Assembly (NCBI RefSeq): GCF_947495455.1
Contig: NZ_CANLZC010000054.1
Span: 1 to 36,621 of the forward strand
Source: an uncultured Shewanella sp.
GTDB taxonomy: Bacteria > Pseudomonadota > Gammaproteobacteria > Enterobacterales > Shewanellaceae
Direction of reading: 5' to 3'
Length of the DNA: 36,621 nt
Position 1 is the first letter of the stretch; every line of letters starts with the position of its first letter. Both the position numbers and the translations under genes were made by a program. Below the pieces are notes generated by a model that searched no databases, was not told the DNA's origin, and saw only the letters and a list, made by a program, of their open reading frames with translations. Positions 33,273 through 36,621 of the stretch are shown here, in pieces.

Positions 33273-33998
33273 ATGCATTTTACGAATCAAATTGAAGCCG
33301 TTGCTTACTGCCAAACACCTTACAAGCAAAAATTTGGAATACCACGTCAACCAGGATTAGTCCGCTCCGCTAAAGGTAAGATCACACTCCTACCTCCTTA
33401 TAATCAACCTGATACAATAAGGGGCTTAGAGCGATATTCCCATTTATGGTTGCTTTTTTGCTTTCATGAAACCCTCAAACAAGGCTGGAAGCCCATGGTT
33501 AGGCCTCCTCGTTTAGGAGGAAATGATAAATTAGGCGTATTTGCGACACGTTCAACTTTTAGACCCAATGGCATTGGTCAATCAGTCGTTCAATTACATA
33601 AGATCGAGCAAAAAGCTGGCCAAGTGAGCCTAGATATTTCTGGAATGGATTTATTGGATGGAACGCCCATTATCGATATTAAGCCTTACATTCCATTTTC
33701 AGATGCCATCGACGGTGCCATTGGCGGAATAGCCCAGCAAGCACCTCAATTAGTCAAAGTCATTTTTTCAGCAAAAGCCAAAGCACAATTAAATGAATAT
33801 AAAGAATATCCTAACTTACCAAGCTTAATAGAAGAGGTCCTCGCTCAAGATCCAAGACCTGGCTATAAAAAAGGAAAAATCGATCTGAAACAATACCAAA
33901 TTGCCTTGTACGATTTAGATGTTATCTGGCAAGTAAAGGAAGAAACGATTGTCGTGAGTCATATCATACCTTCTAATATCTCAAAATCATCGAAATAG
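33273..33998 (+). CDS. trmO: tRNA (t6A37) N6-methyltransferase TrmO (TsaA/YaeB)
   Basis: SAM-dependent enzyme that methylates threonylcarbamoyladenosine at position 37 of tRNA-Thr(GGU), giving m6t6A. 241 residues, the normal length for the gammaproteobacterial form. The UPF0066/YaeB core is visible: GIPRQPGLVRSAKGKITLLP near 23-42, RGLERYSHLWLLFCFHE near 50-66, GVFATRSTFRPNGIGQSVVQ near 89-108, GMDLLDGTPIIDIKPYIPFS near 124-143. The C-terminal domain includes ALYDLDVIW. Follows rcsF by 24 bases. Confidence 0.95.
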   Translation: MHFTNQIEAVAYCQTPYKQKFGIPRQPGLVRSAKGKITLLPPYNQPDTIRGLERYSHLWLLFCFHETLKQGWKPMVRPPRLGGNDKLGVFATRSTFRPNGIGQSVVQLHKIEQKAGQVSLDISGMDLLDGTPIIDIKPYIPFSDAIDGAIGGIAQQAPQLVKVIFSAKAKAQLNEYKEYPNLPSLIEEVLAQDPRPGYKKGKIDLKQYQIALYDLDVIWQVKEETIVVSHIIPSNISKSSK

Positions 33999-34035
33999 CA
34001 TACATTAACACTTAACGATTGATATAAAAAACCCC

Positions 34036-34647
34036 ATGCAAGTTGACTATCAAGCACAACATAAACAAAGATTAGCCTATATGCCATGGCTCTATTACAG
34101 CCTTAAGCCTAAACACAAATTATGGGCACTTCCTTGGCAAGCACAAATTCAATCACAACTTTGTGCGCTAGAGACCGTCACTATAGGAGAAAACTGTTTC
34201 ATTGCCCCCCAAGCTCACTTATTTGCCGAACCAGGCCGGAATATCATCATTGGCTCTCAATGTATGATAGCCGCTGATAGTTTTATTCATGGCCCAATCA
34301 CTTTGGGTGATGAAGTTGCCATTAATCACGGATGCTCGTTAGATGGCGGTCGAGCAGGTATTACTATTGGCAATAAAACACGCATTGCTAACAATGTGAC
34401 TATTTATGCATTTAATCATGGAATGAGCCCCCAACAAAGTATTTATAAACAAAAAGTCAATTCAAAAGGCATTGAGATTGGTGAAGATGTATGGATAGGG
34501 GCACAAGCTGGCATCGTCGATGGTGTCAAAATAGGCTCCTTCAGTATCATAGGAATGGGGGCTGTTGTGACCAAAGATGTTACCCCTTATGCCATTATGG
34601 CAGGTAATCCAGCGAAGCAAATCGGGGATCGACGAGATAAATCTTAA
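34036..34647 (+). CDS. hexapeptide-repeat acyltransferase (maltose/galactoside acetyltransferase-like)
   Basis: 203 residues. Left-handed beta-helix repeats fill the middle and end: VTIGENCFIAPQAHLFA, IIIGSQCMIAADSFI, ITLGDEVAINHGCSLDG, ITIGNKTRIANNVTIYA, and EIGEDVWIGAQAGIVDGVKI. A likely catalytic histidine lies in YAFNHGMSPQQ near 119-129, and the typical ending VVTKDVTPYAIMAGNPAKQI is present. The N-terminal 45 residues are aromatic-rich and not typical of Maa. It sits between trmO and proS, 37 bases after trmO, outside the glycan locus. The substrate is unknown; a link to surface glycan O-acetylation is only possible. Confidence 0.85.
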   Translation: MQVDYQAQHKQRLAYMPWLYYSLKPKHKLWALPWQAQIQSQLCALETVTIGENCFIAPQAHLFAEPGRNIIIGSQCMIAADSFIHGPITLGDEVAINHGCSLDGGRAGITIGNKTRIANNVTIYAFNHGMSPQQSIYKQKVNSKGIEIGEDVWIGAQAGIVDGVKIGSFSIIGMGAVVTKDVTPYAIMAGNPAKQIGDRRDKS

Positions 34648-34747
34648 TTTTCGTAGAATATTTATCATATTCCTGTTTTCATAGGTGACATCAGCAAGCT
34701 TAATGATAAAATGTCGCTCAATTACACTTTCAACATGGACATCGGTA

Positions 34748-36454
34748 ATGCGAGTTAGCAAGTACCTACTATCAACAAAAAAAGAAACGCCAGCAGATGC
34801 AGAAGTCATTAGTCATCAGCTTATGTTACGTGCCGGTATGATCCGCAAAAATGCATCAGGTTTATACAGCTGGTTACCAACAGGACTCAAAGTACTACGT
34901 AAAGTAGAAGCCATTGTTCGTCAAGAAATGATGAAAGCTGGCGCCATCGAAATTTCCATGCCCATGGTACAACCTGCCGATCTTTGGACAGAAACTGGAC
35001 GCTGGGAAAAATTTGGCCCTGAATTATTGCGCTTTCAAGATAGGCATAATCGTGATTTCGTTTTAGGGCCGACTCACGAAGAAGTCATCACAGATATTGT
35101 GCGTAAAGAAGTCAACTCTTACAAACAATTACCGTTAAATTTATTCCAGATCCAAACTAAATTTCGTGATGAAGTCCGCCCCCGTTTTGGTGTCATGCGC
35201 TCTCGTGAATTTTTAATGAAAGATGCCTATTCTTTTCATCTTAATCAAGAAACCATGGATGAAACTTATCAATCCATGTTTACTGCTTACAGTAATATCT
35301 TATCTCGCATGGAACTGTCATTCCGCCCAGTACTTGCCGATACAGGTTCCATTGGCGGCAGTCTATCTCATGAATTTCATGTGTTAGCCAATAGCGGTGA
35401 AGACTTAATTGCTTATTCAACTGAAAGTGATTACGCGGCAAATATTGAAAAAGCCCAAGCTCCACTGCCAACCAATGAGAGAAAAGCCCCGACTCAGACA
35501 TTAGCTGAACTTGATACTCCCAATGCTAAAACCATTGCAGCACTTGTGTCAGAACATAATATTGCCATTGAGCAAACAGTCAAAACCATCATAGTAAAAG
35601 GTGCCAATAACGAAACGCCTCTTGTCGCCTTAGTGATTCGAGGCGATCATGAACTCAATGAAGTCAAAGCTGAAAACTTAAAGGCTGTCCTGTCACCATT
35701 AACCTTTGCAGAAGAAGCAGACATTCGTGCGGCGATTGGCGCAGGTCCAGGTTCATTAGGCCCAGTCAATTTATCGATGCCTATCATTATCGATCACAGT
35801 GTTAATGTAATGAATGATTTCGTCGCAGGAGCAAATCAAGACGGTAAACACTTCACTGGTATCAATTGGGAACGGGATTTACCACAAGCCGAGACTGCTG
35901 ATTTACGCAATATCATTGAAGGTGAAGCTAGCCCTTGTGGCCAAGGTAACATAGCCTTACTCCGTGGCATTGAAGTCGGACATATCTTTCAACTGGGCAC
36001 AAACTACTCCGAGTCAATGCATGCTAATGTACTTGACGAAAATGGAAAATCTAAACCCCTCCTCATGGGATGCTATGGAATAGGCGTCAGTCGTATAGTC
36101 GCAGCTGCGATTGAACAGAACCATGACGATCGTGGTATTATTTGGCCTAAAGCCATTGCACCATTCAGTGTTGGCATATTGCCCATGAATATGCATAAAT
36201 CCCATCGCGTGAAAGATATGGCTGAAAAGCTCTATCAAGATCTCAATGACCTTGGAGTAGAAGTGCTATTTGATGATCGTAAAGAGCGCCCTGGTGTCAT
36301 GTTTGCAGATATGGAACTTATTGGACTTCCTCATGTGATTGTTATTGGCGATCGTAATATCGATAACGGTGTCTTTGAATACAAAAATCGCCGTACTGGT
36401 GAAAAACAAGATATCCCCTTTGTTCAAATAATCGACTTCATAACATCTGCTTAA
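34748..36454 (+). CDS. proS: prolyl-tRNA synthetase (ProS), bacterial type with editing domain
   Basis: Class II synthetase charging tRNA-Pro. 568 residues, close to the E. coli enzyme. I start at the ATG 34748 (MRVSKYLLSTKKETPADAEV), the conserved family start. The open frame reaches back 21 codons without similarity. Motifs: GLYSWLPTGLKVLRKVE near 37-53, the motif-2 region FRDEVRPRFGVMRSREFLMK near 138-157, DTGSIGGSLSHEFHVLANSG near 198-217, the YbaK-like insertion (about 240-390) that removes misactivated alanine, and GCYGIGVSRIVAAAIEQ near 442-458. Ends with a strong terminator. Confidence 0.97.
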   Translation: MRVSKYLLSTKKETPADAEVISHQLMLRAGMIRKNASGLYSWLPTGLKVLRKVEAIVRQEMMKAGAIEISMPMVQPADLWTETGRWEKFGPELLRFQDRHNRDFVLGPTHEEVITDIVRKEVNSYKQLPLNLFQIQTKFRDEVRPRFGVMRSREFLMKDAYSFHLNQETMDETYQSMFTAYSNILSRMELSFRPVLADTGSIGGSLSHEFHVLANSGEDLIAYSTESDYAANIEKAQAPLPTNERKAPTQTLAELDTPNAKTIAALVSEHNIAIEQTVKTIIVKGANNETPLVALVIRGDHELNEVKAENLKAVLSPLTFAEEADIRAAIGAGPGSLGPVNLSMPIIIDHSVNVMNDFVAGANQDGKHFTGINWERDLPQAETADLRNIIEGEASPCGQGNIALLRGIEVGHIFQLGTNYSESMHANVLDENGKSKPLLMGCYGIGVSRIVAAAIEQNHDDRGIIWPKAIAPFSVGILPMNMHKSHRVKDMAEKLYQDLNDLGVEVLFDDRKERPGVMFADMELIGLPHVIVIGDRNIDNGVFEYKNRRTGEKQDIPFVQIIDFITSA

Positions 36455-36461
36455 ACATACA

Positions 36462-36494
36462 AAAAGCCTTTAATGCCATATTAAAGGCTTTTAT
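36462..36494 (+). terminator. rho-independent terminator of proS
   Basis: Stem AAAAGCCTTTAAT with ATTAAAGGCTTTT (13 bp) around a short loop, ending in a T-rich run. It begins eight bases after the proS stop and can act on both strands. Confidence 0.92.
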
Positions 36495-36544
36495 TTCCCC
36501 ATTGAATCTCTTTAGTACTCGATAAGATGATCAATATCATGATG

Positions 36545-36621
36545 CATTGTTCATTGTTCATTGTTCATTGTTCATTGTTCATTGTTCATTGTTCATTGTT
36601 CATTGTTCATTGTTCATTGTT
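36545..36621. repeat. 7-bp tandem repeat array (CATTGTT), at least 11 units
   Basis: Eleven perfect copies of a 7-base unit in 77 bases, continuing to the window edge, so the full copy number is unknown. It lies 50 bases after the proS terminator. The period is not a multiple of three. No open frame using it is visible inside the window. Confidence 0.95.

Noticed and set aside
34685..34747. 21-residue N-terminal extension of ProS
   Set aside because: Bacterial ProRS starts at MRVSKYLL. The extension shows no similarity and its first ATG has no ribosome site.
36545..36621. CRISPR array
   Set aside because: The repeats are seven bases, directly tandem and without spacers, so this is a microsatellite-type array.

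Overview
The window looks like a gammaproteobacterial chromosome segment, most likely Shewanella or a close marine relative. This is inference from gene content and order (tdk - nhaC-type antiporter - etfA - etfB - hns, then rcsF - trmO - acyltransferase - proS) and from moderate-to-low GC; no 16S or database comparison was possible. No tRNA, rRNA, CRISPR array or intact insertion sequence was seen.

Region 1 (about 92-25700, all minus strand) is a Wzx/Wzy-type surface polysaccharide locus (capsule, exopolysaccharide or O antigen). Transcription runs from right to left. It starts upstream of wza behind a perfect ops/JUMPStart element (25666-25677), the signature of RfaH-controlled long operons. 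Order: wza, wzb, wzc; a nonulosonic-acid-like block (fused CMP-sugar cytidylyltransferase/PseG-like hydrolase, NeuB-family synthase, pyruvyl-transferase-family protein); acyltransferase; wzx flippase; an unassigned GT-B-like protein; wzy polymerase; GT2; acyltransferase; GT4; then a QuiNAc-like reductase, a small initiating phosphoglycosyltransferase, UDP-GlcA 4-epimerase, ugd, a CapD-type dehydratase and galU. A strong hairpin terminator follows galU. The dTDP-L-rhamnose genes rfbBADC form a separate unit behind their own leader. The middle part (about 10.5-21.3 kb) is visibly more AT-rich than the flanks, as is usual for exchangeable glycan-specific genes.

Region 2 (about 25.4-27.3 kb) is the junction between the polysaccharide locus and conserved chromosome. 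It holds a long leader, a 26-bp perfect palindrome, two minus-strand terminators, a small hydrophobic ORF of doubtful status, and a tandem 196-bp duplication of the 3' end of tdk.

Region 3 (27.3-36.6 kb) is housekeeping: an NhaC-family antiporter and the ETF genes etfBA (minus), then hns, about 1.06 kb without a confident gene, then rcsF-like lipoprotein, trmO, a hexapeptide acyltransferase and proS (plus). The etfB promoter carries two palindromes resembling LiuR and PsrA operators. The window ends inside an array of at least eleven copies of a 7-bp repeat just after the proS terminator.

Together the locus probably makes a polymer built from UDP-GlcA/GalA, 6-deoxy-HexNAc (QuiNAc-like), L-rhamnose and a nonulosonic-acid-like sugar, decorated with acyl and perhaps pyruvyl groups. 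The sugar assignments are inferred from enzyme families. The most unusual points are the nonulosonic-acid block, which lacks its usual precursor enzymes and has an altered synthase motif, and the tdk duplication, whose two copies differ like two diverged coding alleles.
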